Shown one piece after another: positions 11,301 through 22,952 of a DNA stretch of 64,000 bases. The notes beneath the pieces are model-generated. The model made no database searches, was not told the origin of the DNA, and saw only the letters and a program-made list of their open reading frames with translations. Position 1 is the stretch's first letter; each line of letters starts with the position of its first letter. A program made the position numbers and the translations under genes. Source of the stretch: Kudoa neothunni (taxonomy: Eukaryota; Cnidaria). The stretch is from contig OZ199840.1 in assembly GCA_964304625.1 (NCBI GenBank), forward strand, positions 9,114,001-9,178,000, written 5' to 3'.

Positions 11301-13569
11301 ATTCTGTTAATGTCTTCGATAAACCTCGATATACGTCGTGAAGCAATTAAACTAAACTTTGCATTGTTTGGCAATTCGCTTAAACTTTTGGTTAGCTACA
11401 TAAAAGGCTAGTTTTCTTTCGGATAAACTAAAAAACTTTTTAATTTGAGAATGTAATTATTAGTTCATATCTATATTTGAATCTTGCTATAGTCTGATTA
11501 TATATTGGGAGATTTCAATTTAGGCACATACTCTTACATTTATATAACAAAATTAATCTAAAAAATTCTATTTTTCGTCATAGAGTCCTTCGTTATATCG
11601 TGATTTCCTTATAAAGCAATATTTTTACCGAATGTGAGATTAGATATTGCCGGGCTTAGGAAAACTAGAAAGAAAATAGATATAAATCCTCAGCCACCCC
11701 TAGATCGTTTTAATAAATATATAAAGGGTACTGAAAGGAAACAATAACATTGATAAGACTCTCAAATATAATCTTTGTAGTAACCACAGTTTTATGAAAG
11801 CATCGATAAGAATTTGTTGGTCAATCATCGTCCAACGTGATTCTTTCGAATGAGACAAAAGTGTTAAATTAAATTCTGTTAATTATACATAATGATTTTC
11901 CTCGTAAAAGTACAACTGAATTATCTCCAAGGTAAATGAACTGATTTTTACGGTGATACATCACGGTAAGCTAGTTCCGGGTTACGCTACACTGGAATAA
12001 GTAGCATTAATCGTTAAAGAGTTGTTCGATTAAGTAAGTTTTCAGGAAACCAGTAATACATACCTTCGAGAAAGTGGTCAAAGAAATATTGAAATTAGCT
12101 TGTTCTTATTGCTATTACTTCTACAAGTCGATATTACATTTACGATTTTTAGAATTTTGTTTATTCGTCATGAATAAACATAATTATAAAAGATCTTCTA
12201 ATGTATATATTTTATAAAAATATACTTTATAAGTGTAGGTTTAAACAATAATTATCCGATTACATTGGAGGTTCGAAAATGTATCTGTTTGTATTAAACT
12301 AGCGGATAAAAATATTTGATAAAAATAATGATTGTATGAATTGTCGGCCGCCGCAAAGAATACACAATATTAACATAACTTCAAAATAATGGCGTTTGTA
12401 TCAAAACGTCGAGAATCGTCGAATTACAATTCTAAGGGAATATGACTTCGTTTTTCCTTTGTATACTTTATAAAAATGTTCGACTAAAAATTACATATTA
12501 TCAGAGAAAGTGGTTATTTGCATGATAAGTAATAGTCAAATGAATGTAGTTTTGACTATATTTAATTATTTCTGATCTAATGATCCACTTTTAAGGGTCA
12601 GAATTAATTAAGTATGGGAGATTCTACAAAATAAACTGTACACACCAGGTGTAAATAGGAGTTTTTCTAGGATTAAAAATATCCATTAGAATATCTACCT
12701 CAATTGTAAAATTACTTACATTAATTAATTATATATTTATTATTCAAATTTTATACTTATCTTTAAAGAATGAACAATATTTATGAAATGTTATTAGATA
12801 TATTATTTATTTGAAAATTAGAAAGAAAATGATAAAATAAAATCATTTAAATATAAAAATAAATTTATTTCAACTTAGCGTATATTAAAATTACAATTAT
12901 GTTTTAATAGTTCTTGTTAATATCCATTATTTTAATTTTATCAACATAACATTTTCATCTGGTATAATATGAATGTGAAATTTTCTTTAATTAATTAATA
13001 TTTATTATATTTAAAGAATGTTAATACTTTTCAACTTATGATTATGCCAATGGCGTAAAACGCGGGCTAACGTTTGCCAATGAGCGAAATACTTTTTTAA
13101 GTAATTTATTTAATAGAAAATCAGGTGGGTTTACTGTAGTCAATAGAATTAATTGTTTCAATTTGGAGTGCGAAATACAAATAAACAATGACCTATCCCC
13201 GTACCATAATTACGAACGATTATACGACATTTACATCAATGCTTAGAATATGATAACAAATATAATATATTGGAAATTGAATTAATGGTAAAGACTATTC
13301 ATTTTAATCCTACTAAAAATTTGATTCACAATTACTTAAAAATTCCAAATTCTAATCAAAGCCATTGTAATTAATAATAGTATTTGATTGCGTGTTGAAC
13401 ATCTTCAACTCTCAAATGGATATAGAGTTTTGTTTATTCGTAAATATCGTGTTTTTAATTACCTAGAAATTGTTTATCAAGATGCTCAAACTACACCTAT
13501 TAATTCTAATAACTGCGACTAGAGGGGATCTAAACGATAATCGATGATTATAGTTGATCTGATTTTGAG
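11301..13569. other. AT-rich intergenic sequence
   Basis: About 2.3 kb between divergently transcribed genes. No coding frame with splice support, no RNA gene and no defined repeat was found. Confidence 0.5.
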
Positions 13570-14877
13570 ATGATGTCGTCACAAGGTTCCGACTCAGATG
13601 TTGATGAGGGAACCTTATACACCTATGACTCCTCGATAATGGAAGAAGAATGTAAGTTGAATCATTATATAAGTGCTAATTTTATCTTGTTATAAGATGA
13701 CACTACTGATTCCTACTCATTGGAATCATTGAACAAGTTGAAAACAGATTTAAAAATTTCAGCTCAGGCAGGTCTAAAGCTTTTAAGTGATAATAAAATA
13801 CTTCGAAATCAACTAAATCAATGTGTTCTTATGTATAATAAACTGTTGGAGGTAGTTTTGAGTTGTTCTCGCCATCCTAATATTAATCTATCCACAATTA
13901 ATCATATTAATTTCTCTATCTAAATACATTTGAAAGATTTTATACCTAATAATGAACCATTGACCCAATCTCAAGTTTCCCTTCGTTTAGGATTATTCTT
14001 TGGAAAGACAACGCAATCTCACAACAAAAACTAAAATTTCAGAAGTATACGAGGAAAGATTATTCGAACTCCAGAGCCAGCTCGAGCAAAAGGACATCCA
14101 AAACACATCCACGATCTTGAATAGTAAACCCTACGAAAAGCTAATGAAAAAATACGATGATGTATTACAATGAACATTAATAACATTTTAACTACTCTAA
14201 TATAATATAATAATTTATATATTTGGTAGATGTCTATGAATGTGAGTGAAATGAAGAATGAATTACGACGTTATGAGAATATTTTCAATGAAATGAATTC
14301 CAATTATAATCATGAAAATTCTCATCCTACAACGCTATCCGACCATTCATCGAATCTCAATGTACGTTTGCGTGGATGAAGCGAAAATTAGCGCCAATAT
14401 ATTATAGAGTGATCTAACACCAAGTACCGACTATGAGATACTTGAGATAAAACAAACTCAAATGCTTCTGGATGAGATAATTATTTTACGTAATAACTAT
14501 CAAAACGAAATCTATAGTGTATATAATTCAAAAACTTTACTATAATAATTAGTATCAATAATTAAGCTTCAACAAAATATTGTAAATATAACTAATCAGA
14601 ACGAAAATCTCAGCGGAAAATTGGAAGAAACCCTCGACGAGTAAGTTCATCTTGTTGTTGGTGTTTATTGTCACGGAAGCTGTTTCTAAGATTAAATCAT
14701 CAAAGCGATGTGTGCTCTAGAGCCATTGACTCTTGTAAAAAACTAAGCATCCAGTTGGTAGATGCGAACAATGAAATTTTAATTCTCAAAGATAAAATCC
14801 ACGGCTCAAAAAAACAGAGCAGGTATGTGTGTACAGTAACATTAGGAATATCTATTTTTTAAAGATTTAAACGATAA
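13570..14877 (+). CDS. Small coiled-coil protein with dynein-adaptor CC1-box-like motif
   Basis: Exons joined across short introns give about 295 residues, mostly heptad-rich. After an acidic start (GSDSDVDEGTL) comes LKISAQAGLKLLSDNKILRN. This resembles the CC1 box of dynein-dynactin adaptors (AAxxGxxLLxxN in BICD, Spindly, TRAK/HAP1, CDR2 relatives), where the motif contacts the dynein light intermediate chain. Further coiled-coil exons follow, and the chain ends SRFKR after a short last exon. The length is well below BICD or TRAK, closer to CDR2 or a truncated adaptor. The last acceptor before ELNHQSD was chosen because the alternative introduces a stop. The coiled coil is clear; the adaptor role is inferred from one motif. 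Confidence 0.6.
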
Positions 14878-15828
14878 TTGAATTGATCAGGTTCAAATGT
14901 GTGATTATGTCAAACATTTCTCGATGATATATATTTTTTCATTTTCTTTCACTTGCATGGATAGATTTTTGATGCTGCTGAGTCTGTTTTTTAAATTAAA
15001 TTTGAGTAAAACTTGCATAATTTTCAAATCATTACACAAAACTCCAGATATTAATCCTTAACTTCTTTCACTTTTCCATTATTTTAAAGTTTCCTATCAT
15101 CATCAGCAAGAGAGTCAAATTTTGATGATAAATTTTGTCATGATTTATTTAAAAAAGTTTTCGTACGTTAGAATATATCTGCTTTATGACTATTTTTGAG
15201 AACGACTGATTTTTTGAAGGCATGACATAAGTCTTCAAAGTATTGGATTATCAGTAGAATATCAGAATTTCTATTGTAATGAGAGATTTAATGGCATCGA
15301 AATTATACGTTTTTTTTTAAATTCAGGGGCTCAAGAAAATCCTACAAACTAATGATTTTTGCAATTCGTATGCTTAATTTAAAAATTCAAAGCGATCTAA
15401 AACCCAAGTAATATTCGATGGTACTTGTCTCTTATCGGTTCACAAACATACAGTTTTTCTTCCAAAATGAGATTTGGTCTTATATTAATTTAACAGAAGA
15501 AATGGTTATTATGTCTTATTTTATAGTTAGGTCTTATATTTCTATGTGAATATCTAAAAAAGTGATATAAATTAAGTTTTCTATAGCATCAAATTGTTAT
15601 TAACTCGATAGAAAACACAATTACCTGACAATGCACTTTCGTTCGTAAAAATTTCGTTCGTTCGCATTTGTGACAACATTTTGGCTAAATTTTGAATTGT
15701 CTCGTTCGTGTTCGCGCCACCATGACAGTTTGGAATTAGTCGTTTCACTAATCGAATATCAAGATACTTTTTCCTTAAAAAGGGGACTTTTTGATTATCA
15801 TATCGAGGATATTAGTATGAACTCACAG
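14878..15828. other. Intergenic sequence
   Basis: No supported gene. An open frame beginning near 15670 has no homology I recognise and leads into the paralogous mini-exon at 15829. Confidence 0.4.
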
Positions 15829-15957
15829 GGTCGAGCTAACACTTGGGATTTCATCAACTATAGCTGTACCTTGTTTAAAGGGAATATTTTTATTAAATTT
15901 CTCAAAAATATATGATAATCCTTTAAGTTAGTGAATTTAGGTTAGTAGATGTTTATT
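15829..15957 (+). pseudogene. Relic related to the 37.5-kb membrane-protein gene
   Basis: A 44-bp block at 15829-15872, preceded by CACAG and followed by GTTTA, encodes RANTWDFINYSCT in the same frame as RINVWDLVNFSCT at 37549-37506 on the other strand, with the same flanking splice-like bases. The amino-acid differences are conservative and several codon differences are silent. After the putative intron this copy reads only a few codons (SEFRLVDVY) before a stop, and no transmembrane segment follows, so it looks like a broken paralogue or a retained fragment. Confidence 0.4.
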
Positions 15958-17259
15958 AAAGTAGGAGTAGTTGAGTTCTAGATCAAGTAATAAAGTAGGA
16001 CTATTAATCTAAAAACAACCTTTTGAGCGTCATTTTTTATCTATTCCTAAGCGATCGTTCATAATTAAATAAATGAAACTCTAAAGTAACGATTCAGCTA
16101 ATTTTTCTATCAAATCTCGAATACAACATCATCGACATTTGCAAAATCTTCATTAAGTTTCAAAAACACACTCCATTATTCCTGCATTGACTTTTAAATT
16201 AATTATATGTCGTAAAAACATTTTTAATAATGTTTTGTTTTCAAAGTTATATGATTCAGGCATTTAATAATAATTAATTATTTTCTATATCATTATTTAT
16301 ATATCTACTATAAACTTTTGACAAAATTATTTCAATTAATTAATACATTTTTTAGTTAATATATTTTTTAGGTGAAAATTTATTTGCATTAAAAGGAGTT
16401 AAAATCATTTTATCATTAAAATTTTTTAATCAAACTTTTTAAAAAGCTAAATTAAATAAATAAAAAGTAAAATAAAATGGGATTTAACTAAGATGATGCA
16501 TAGTAAACTTCATATAGTTGCACTCTTTTTTTTTGGTAATATATGACTTATAAAAATTTAAGTTTAATCTAATTTAATATTTTCTCAATTTATTATTATA
16601 TTTTAAGGTTTCTATTTTTTATCACGTATGTAAAAAATTTGTAATAAACTTATGTAGGTTAATTGGATGGATTAGCGTATTTCTAGAAATTGTGATAATA
16701 AATTTATATGTTTTAGAATCAATTTGAATATAATATATAATTTGAATTGAGAAAAATTATTAAGAATACAATTTCGTAATGTAAATAGCATAAAACATTT
16801 GTTATTGTTTTCTTAAGGATTAGTTTATTACTAGTTTAATATTTACCGAGTCATATTTCCAATATATCTCAAAAATTAAACCTCCGCATACAAAACTCAT
16901 GAATATGGTTTCGTTCGTGCTTCGTGTCAAAATTTAGGCATGGTATTTAATTCATGAATACACGAAAGTGGATTTTCTGATAATTACTCATTAATGATGT
17001 AACTACGGCGTATTAATAAAGTTCTTGCCGAATAATCACCACGAAGTAAATCTGAATCAGTGTCAGCTCTTATCTAAAATCCCCATTAAAAATATCGCCA
17101 GGTCATATTTTCGAAGAAACATGGTAGCTCAACAATAACATCTCGTCTTTAAAAAACTTATACAATCTAAATTACAATACAATAACGTATCTTTCATCGC
17201 AGTTAAAAATTATGTTTTAAAATATTTTAGAGTCCTTCAAATTAAATCTGTGTAATTAA
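15958..17259. other. AT-rich intergenic sequence
   Basis: No gene or defined repeat recognised. Confidence 0.45.
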
Positions 17260-18699
17260 CCCTCTAACGATTTTGGTTTTGGGGGTAAATTTTACCTCAA
17301 AGCGATTTTGTATTGAGCATAACTTTTTATTTCATTCATAAAATCTCACCAAATTTTCAATATTTTTGTAACTTAAACTGATTTACTTTAAATTAACAAA
17401 TTGGAAAAAACTAAAGAAAAGAAAAAATTATATTTAAATATTATTCTCTAACATTTTTGGGGGTAAAATTTATCCCACTTTTTTACTACTTTAATGTAAA
17501 GAGTATCTTGTAAATAATCAAATAATACATTGTCAGTTAAATCAAACGAGTCGATTTGAAGAAAACAATCAACAAAATGACTAGTCGGATCAATGCACAT
17601 GCGCGAATATACCTCATCTGGAGGTGAATTTGACGATCAAGTTATTGATTAAAGTGATATATCGGGCGAAGAAATAGATCCCATAAACATTAACAATAAT
17701 AATTTAAAAAGTCATTCATTGATTGTTTTTTTGTTATTCTTTGCATCAGAAATCAGTAGTATTATCATAAAATTATCATAAAGTATGCGAAAAATATGCA
17801 AAAAATATGCTTTGGAATCACTATTTCAATGATGAGAGGTATGATACCAATGAAGCTTAATTTAAAGGTTATGTAGACCTACCTTCTAATACTAAGCGTT
17901 ATTCAGAAGGATATACAAGTATCATTGATAATACTGTCATCGATGCGTCTGAAAATTTCCAACCTCATATGATAATGCATTACAATGCAACCAAGGATGG
18001 GACTGATAATGCGGATAGAATGTTGGCATCAATTTCTAACCATAAGTTTAAAAGAAGACAGCCGCTTATCGTCTTTTTAACATGATTAATGTACTTGCAT
18101 TATCCAATGACATATTTGATTCAGAGAAAATATTAAGGAGAAACTTTCTGAAAGAGATTTCTGAAGAATTGTACAATTCACTGTAAATAAATTAATTATA
18201 TCCAGAAATGTCCTCAAAAGAAATTTAAATAAATCTGATATTCGAATAAAGTTTAAATAAAAATCGTCACTTTTAGGTTATTGAGAAAGATCAAATGATA
18301 AGAGAAACTCTAAATAGGTGTCATAATTGCTGTAAGTTTTATTTCTCCACGCATGCTTCGAAATTTTTTTAAAATGCCAAAATTAATTGTTGTGCTTATT
18401 TTTGTTTTTTTTTTCATTATTTTTTAATGATTTTTTATCAGCCGATAACGTTACTTTAATTTTGTAAACACTTACGGAGAATGTCGATATACCTCGATAA
18501 TGTCATAATCGAGATTAGTTTGAGATTATTCAGCGTAATTAATACAATATTCCAATGATTCTACTCGTTTAAATTTAACAATATTTTCCATTACCCAATT
18601 AATTATTTTTTTACACACATTGGCTCAATAAAAAGTGTGGTAATTTCTATCACAAAAGTGTTACAGGGGTACACCGTTTTTGAGGCTGTTAGAGGAGGG
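17260..18699 (+). mobile_element. piggyBac relic with TTAA target sites
   Basis: The element is flanked by TTAA at 17256-17259 and 18700-18703, the signature target site of piggyBac. Its ends begin CCCTCTAACGATTTTGG on the left and, read inward from the right, CCCTCCTCTAACAGCCTC, which align with a 3-bp offset. Inside, the plus strand keeps an acidic N-terminal scrap (SGGEFDDQVID, near 17620). It also keeps a C-terminal block with HYNATKDGTDNADRMLAS then KFKRRQPLIVF, equivalent to the family's YNxTKGGVDxxDxM and RWPL motifs. The DDE core between them is deleted, and stops and a frameshift follow. This is a dead copy, possibly mobilised in trans. Confidence 0.85.
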
Positions 18700-18786
18700 T
18701 TAAGTAACTGTTTTATTTTACGCAAGCGCACGCAATTCCAATTTGTGTTGTGGAGGGGAGATAATATTATGTATACTAGTTAGTTA

Positions 18787-19563
18787 TTATATAAACGTTG
18801 GATTTAATTGGGGATGAGATGTTTTTTTGAGAATTCCCTCACAAAATTCAATTGTTCTACTCCCAAATTTATTTGGGGGCGGGAACTTTTGATCAAACTA
18901 ATGGTTTCCTCTACACTCATTCCATGTTTCTATTTATTCAATCAGATTCGACAAACCACATCAAATCAACATACTCTAATTAAATAGCACATCACCATCA
19001 ATACACTCCTTCCTTTACCAGCTTTGCAGTGGACGTAAATTTCATTGTTGGAATCTCTCCCCAGAACGCCATCCATAAAATCCAGCCCCCTTAACACATC
19101 GTCTTCCAATGGTAACATATCAAAATCATAGCATGGAACCACACATTGTTCAATCTCATATTTTTTCCATTTCTATCCACCAAAGAGATTATTTTTGTTT
19201 CAGTTTCAAATGAATAAACCTCCTCGGATGGAGTAAATAGTAGTTCATGAGGCGACAGTATTGAGACTACACCTCGTAATCGGTCATTTTTCACCAACTT
19301 ATAAATCAAAAATTCAATTTTTCTCCTCCACCAATAACACAAATAACCTTTTTATATACACTATTCGTTGGATAACCTCCAAGGATTATGTTTGGTGTGA
19401 TTTGATTATACCATGTGAGTCCATTTCGGTTCTGAACGCTTAAATTCCAGAACAATGTAATAGGGAAAGCTACAATAGAGCCTAATCTAGTTTGAAGTAT
19501 CCATTGCATTGAACGCGCATGTGCACCTACCAATAAATTATGATACGCACAGTTAAGACTCAT
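18787..19563 (-). CDS. PTPMT1: PTPMT1-like dual-specificity phosphatase
   Basis: Read from the ATG at 19563. The N-terminus has a hydrophobic stretch (GSIVAFPITLFWNL) then WYNQITPNIILGGYP, matching the mitochondrial PTPMT1 pattern of a short anchor followed by WYxxIxPxxLLGALP. Later segments RLRGVVSI and EKWKKYEIEQ align with the family. The catalytic loop is VHCKAGKGRS, an intact CX5R P-loop. Introns fall after TNSVYKK and after PSEE, both phase 0. In other animals PTPMT1 dephosphorylates phosphatidylglycerophosphate in cardiolipin synthesis. The last exon (from FDQKFPPPNK) does not obviously match the usual helix after the P-loop, so the 3' end at 18787 is doubtful. A different DSP is possible, but the N-terminal block favours PTPMT1. 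Confidence 0.78.
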
Positions 19564-19909
19564 TTTTCGAAATTCCCTCGAGAAAGACAAAAAAAAATTT
19601 TAAAACTACCTGATTGGGTTAAAATTTCAAAAATTATAGTCGTGTTAAATGCTCATTGGATTTACACGATTAATAGCAGTTTTCTCTCTTGTTGACCCCT
19701 TCGAATTATCTAAATTTCCTAAAACTGAGTATATTCGTATACAGTTTCTTATACTGTATGCCTGTCAAATAAGTTTGAAATATCGTTAATGAATGAAAAA
19801 TAAAATAAAAATTATACATTTGGTACTTTTGTGGTCTAATTGACCCCATAATTTTATTTTATCATTTTATGTACAAAATTATAATAAACTGGAATTGCGA
19901 ATATTAGCA
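19564..19909. other. Intergenic sequence
   Basis: Nothing recognisable. It includes the presumed promoter side of the phosphatase gene. Confidence 0.45.
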
Positions 19910-20645
19910 AAATCTATCGACGAAATAAAGAGACAAATGAGATATACTTTCCTGCGAGTTTATACGACTATACACGAACCGAGATTATTACGGAAATTTG
20001 TCCTTGTGGAGGCCTTCAACGAAATATATTCCGCCTATTATAATTCCGATTTCTGAAAAATCAGATGAATCGATGATTCTACTGATTCTACCATTGATTT
20101 ATCTAAATATTATGACAACAATCTTATCTGGGCTGCAGAAGCATTGAAAACCTCCAAAATATTAAAAGCCAACTTTTAAAGGAAGGCCTTATGAATGTTG
20201 CAGTTCAGAGAATCTTTCATATAACAGATTTTTTGACATATTTGTTAGTGACAATTTTTACAGAAATGTTGCGTGTAATGCTAATATGCTTGACTTTCAT
20301 TATTATAATCTTATGATCATTGTTGCTAAGAGCTTTCAGCTATTGAGAATGATTCTTACCGTAGCTAGAACATTTTGGGCTAATAAGAAGAATGCTCCGC
20401 GTGTAATGGAAAAAAATAAAACAGGGGGATTATTTTGCACACTTTTTCTGTTAAATGAAAAGAAATTCTAGCTTTTTAGTCCCTAAAATAATAAGGGTTT
20501 ATTAATTTTAGCCAATTCAAACAGATTATACAAATATATCGAACTATGAAAGAAAGAAAGAAACCAGGTAACATCAATTATTTTAACAAAATTAACCCCC
20601 GATGATTCTGGGATAGAATCTACACCAATGCGATTTTAAAATTCA
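19910..20645 (+). mobile_element. Decayed piggyBac transposase copy
   Basis: Plus-strand frames, interrupted by stops and shifts, keep pieces typical of the middle of a piggyBac transposase. Near 19910 there is IDEIKRQMRYTFLRVY. Near 20380 there is FWANKKNAPRVMEK, corresponding to the VRANRKxxPxxM segment that follows the second catalytic Asp. No intact frame or paired TTAA ends could be fixed, so the limits are approximate. It is non-functional. Confidence 0.6.
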
Positions 20646-21599
20646 TATATCTCATTATGTTGGAAATGTTCGCGTTTAAGATTCTATGCATTCCTGGGTA
20701 ATTATAAAACCTGTGACATCTGAAAAAACACTTCTTGGAGCATTTTTTGGTCGCTAATTTTTTTACGATTCTTATTAATAAACTAAATAAACAAATATGG
20801 AGAGAAAAATCGTCCCCCTGTGTAATCTCCCCTTTGTTTACAAAAACTTACCGGTTTCATTATTTGTCACATATTTCAACGTATTCGATATATTAAGTCA
20901 CTTAAATTATTTTTTAAGATAATTTAAGTTTAAGTGCTCATTATAATGGTGTTACATTTTACAAACTGAGCGAATCAATTTGCTCATATCCAATCGATGA
21001 AATCTAAATCTCATTGCGATTTATTATGCTAAAACATGATGTTTAGTTTTTAATTTTGTTTCGTAAATTTATATTTACTGGATAAAGTATCATACACAAG
21101 TTTTTGAATTACTCTATTTGAGTAAATGTAAAAAATCTGAAACGTTGAAAAAATCGTTTTTTAATAGCATTTAATAACTGATTTTATGTAAATATAATAG
21201 TTTGTCGAGAATGTGAATGTAGAATTATTCAAGTACAATAAATGAACTAAATAATTTTTTGAATTCCCCGTCAAATAATCCTTATCAGATATCAAAATCT
21301 CCATGTAAGTGAATATAAAAGTAATATTTTTTTATATTCAAAATTTCTGTCATATTTTTTAATGACATTATTCAGCTGGCAGATTTTCTAAGTGTACACA
21401 AACATTTAATTATTTTTATATAAAAATTATTAAAATTTTGCCTTAACTAAATTCAGAAAATGTTAGTGTATCTAATGAATTCTTAAATAACTAACCTATC
21501 GTTATTGGAATAGTTGATTTGTCTATTTGTGTTAACATCGACTTTTTGAACATAGAAAAAAAACAAAAATATGAATATTTTCAATAATCTAATTATAAC
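20646..21599. other. AT-rich intergenic sequence
   Basis: No gene or defined element recognised. Confidence 0.45.
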
Positions 21600-22400
21600 A
21601 AAGATAAATTATTCTAAAATGTTGTTGAGAAGATTTATTTCTTCGCCCATGATAAATCGGTACCATTCTTCAATAAAGTATTCCTCAAGATTTGAGAATG
21701 ATACCCCCCGTTTTATGCAAAGTAATTTTGTTTTTTGCCTCCCCCGGCATCCGTCGATAGTATTTGTATGGGCATCATTCTGCACATTTCCCCTTGAGTG
21801 GTTGACCTTAACATGATCATAGCCAAGCTCACGTATACCATTATAGGTGGCCATTCATCATCACTGGATATGGTTGACCCTTTTTGGATTTCTCTTTCGA
21901 TGATGGTCAAAAGTGTCGCCGAATTCCGCTTCTCTACATAGAAGTACCTCACTTCTACGAGCCCATGTCGGCAAGTTTACGCTGAGCCAATCCGAAAATA
22001 CAAGGAACGTCAACCCTTCCATCATATTTTCCTCTCCTTAGTGCAGCATCTATTTACATTATTTAATCAAGTAATGACATCATAAAGTATTGTAGAAGGA
22101 TTAATCAAAAAAATTCAACTTCTGTGAGGAAATAATCGTTACCACTTCCATCGTCGGCATCTATTAAGTAAAAGGAATACGTTATATAAATAATTATATC
22201 AAATTCGAGATTTGGTACCTGACTTTAAAAATTCTTTATTTTAGGAGTTTTCCATACGTCTCATTGAAGATACCGACCTCGATTATTTTTTCTTTTTCCG
22301 TGGAGGAGGCATTCATCAATTTCTACCATGAAAACTTCCCCGACAAGTTTGTTTTTGTTCTCGAAGGGTGATTTGCAGAGTTGTCAGATTTTGCTTAACC
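21600..22400 (-). mobile_element. Merlin / IS1595-type transposase relic
   Basis: Minus-strand frames carry, in order, MVEIDECLLHGKRKNNRGR (near 22330), then STISSDDEW. After a one-base frame change come TYNGIRELGYDHVKVNHSRG and a degraded H-T-x-T-I-D-G block. This is the order of the ISXO2/IS1595-like DDE domain used by animal Merlin elements: VEIDE then RGR, DxW, NHS and HTxxIE. An in-frame stop after RGRYLQ and the frameshift at the DEW junction show it is dead. Terminal repeats were not located. Confidence 0.72.
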
Positions 22401-22952
22401 ACTCTGAAACTGTAAGCATATTTAACCCATTTTTTTGTTGTCTTTTAAATAGTTTCATCTCCCGAACCCGCGATATAATATTTTAAAATTATACAATGTT
22501 ATAGAAGTTATTCAAGACCATGAAATATAAATATTATTTCTCTCTCTGTACCATTAGACATACAAATAGGAAAGGATTAAACATGAGTTATTAGTTTTTA
22601 TCTGTAAATATATTTAAATCTTAAAGAAAAATATTCATGGGATTATTATGTTTTTGTCGATTAATTGCAATATGTCGATTTTGATTTTGATTATGATACC
22701 CTATAAATCAGAAATGTATTGATAAATTAACAAAACCACACATTATTAAATTGTGTGAGTATTATTTTGTTATTTTCTGGGAATATATAATATTTAATTT
22801 AAATAATACTAAATATATATTAAGGTGATTACATATATAAAAATATTATGACGTGATTGGTTACTAATCAATAATGGGCGCATAAAATTAGATTCAATTC
22901 AAATACTAATTCCTAAAATTCCATCGAAACAAATTACTAAACTTTTATAGAA
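22401..22952. other. AT-rich intergenic sequence
   Basis: About 550 bp downstream of the vWA gene. Nothing recognised. Confidence 0.45.

Noticed and set aside
18661-20645. Joining the piggyBac pieces at 17.3-18.7 kb and 19.9-20.6 kb into one element.
   Set aside because: The phosphatase gene lies between them and the first piece has its own TTAA-flanked ends.
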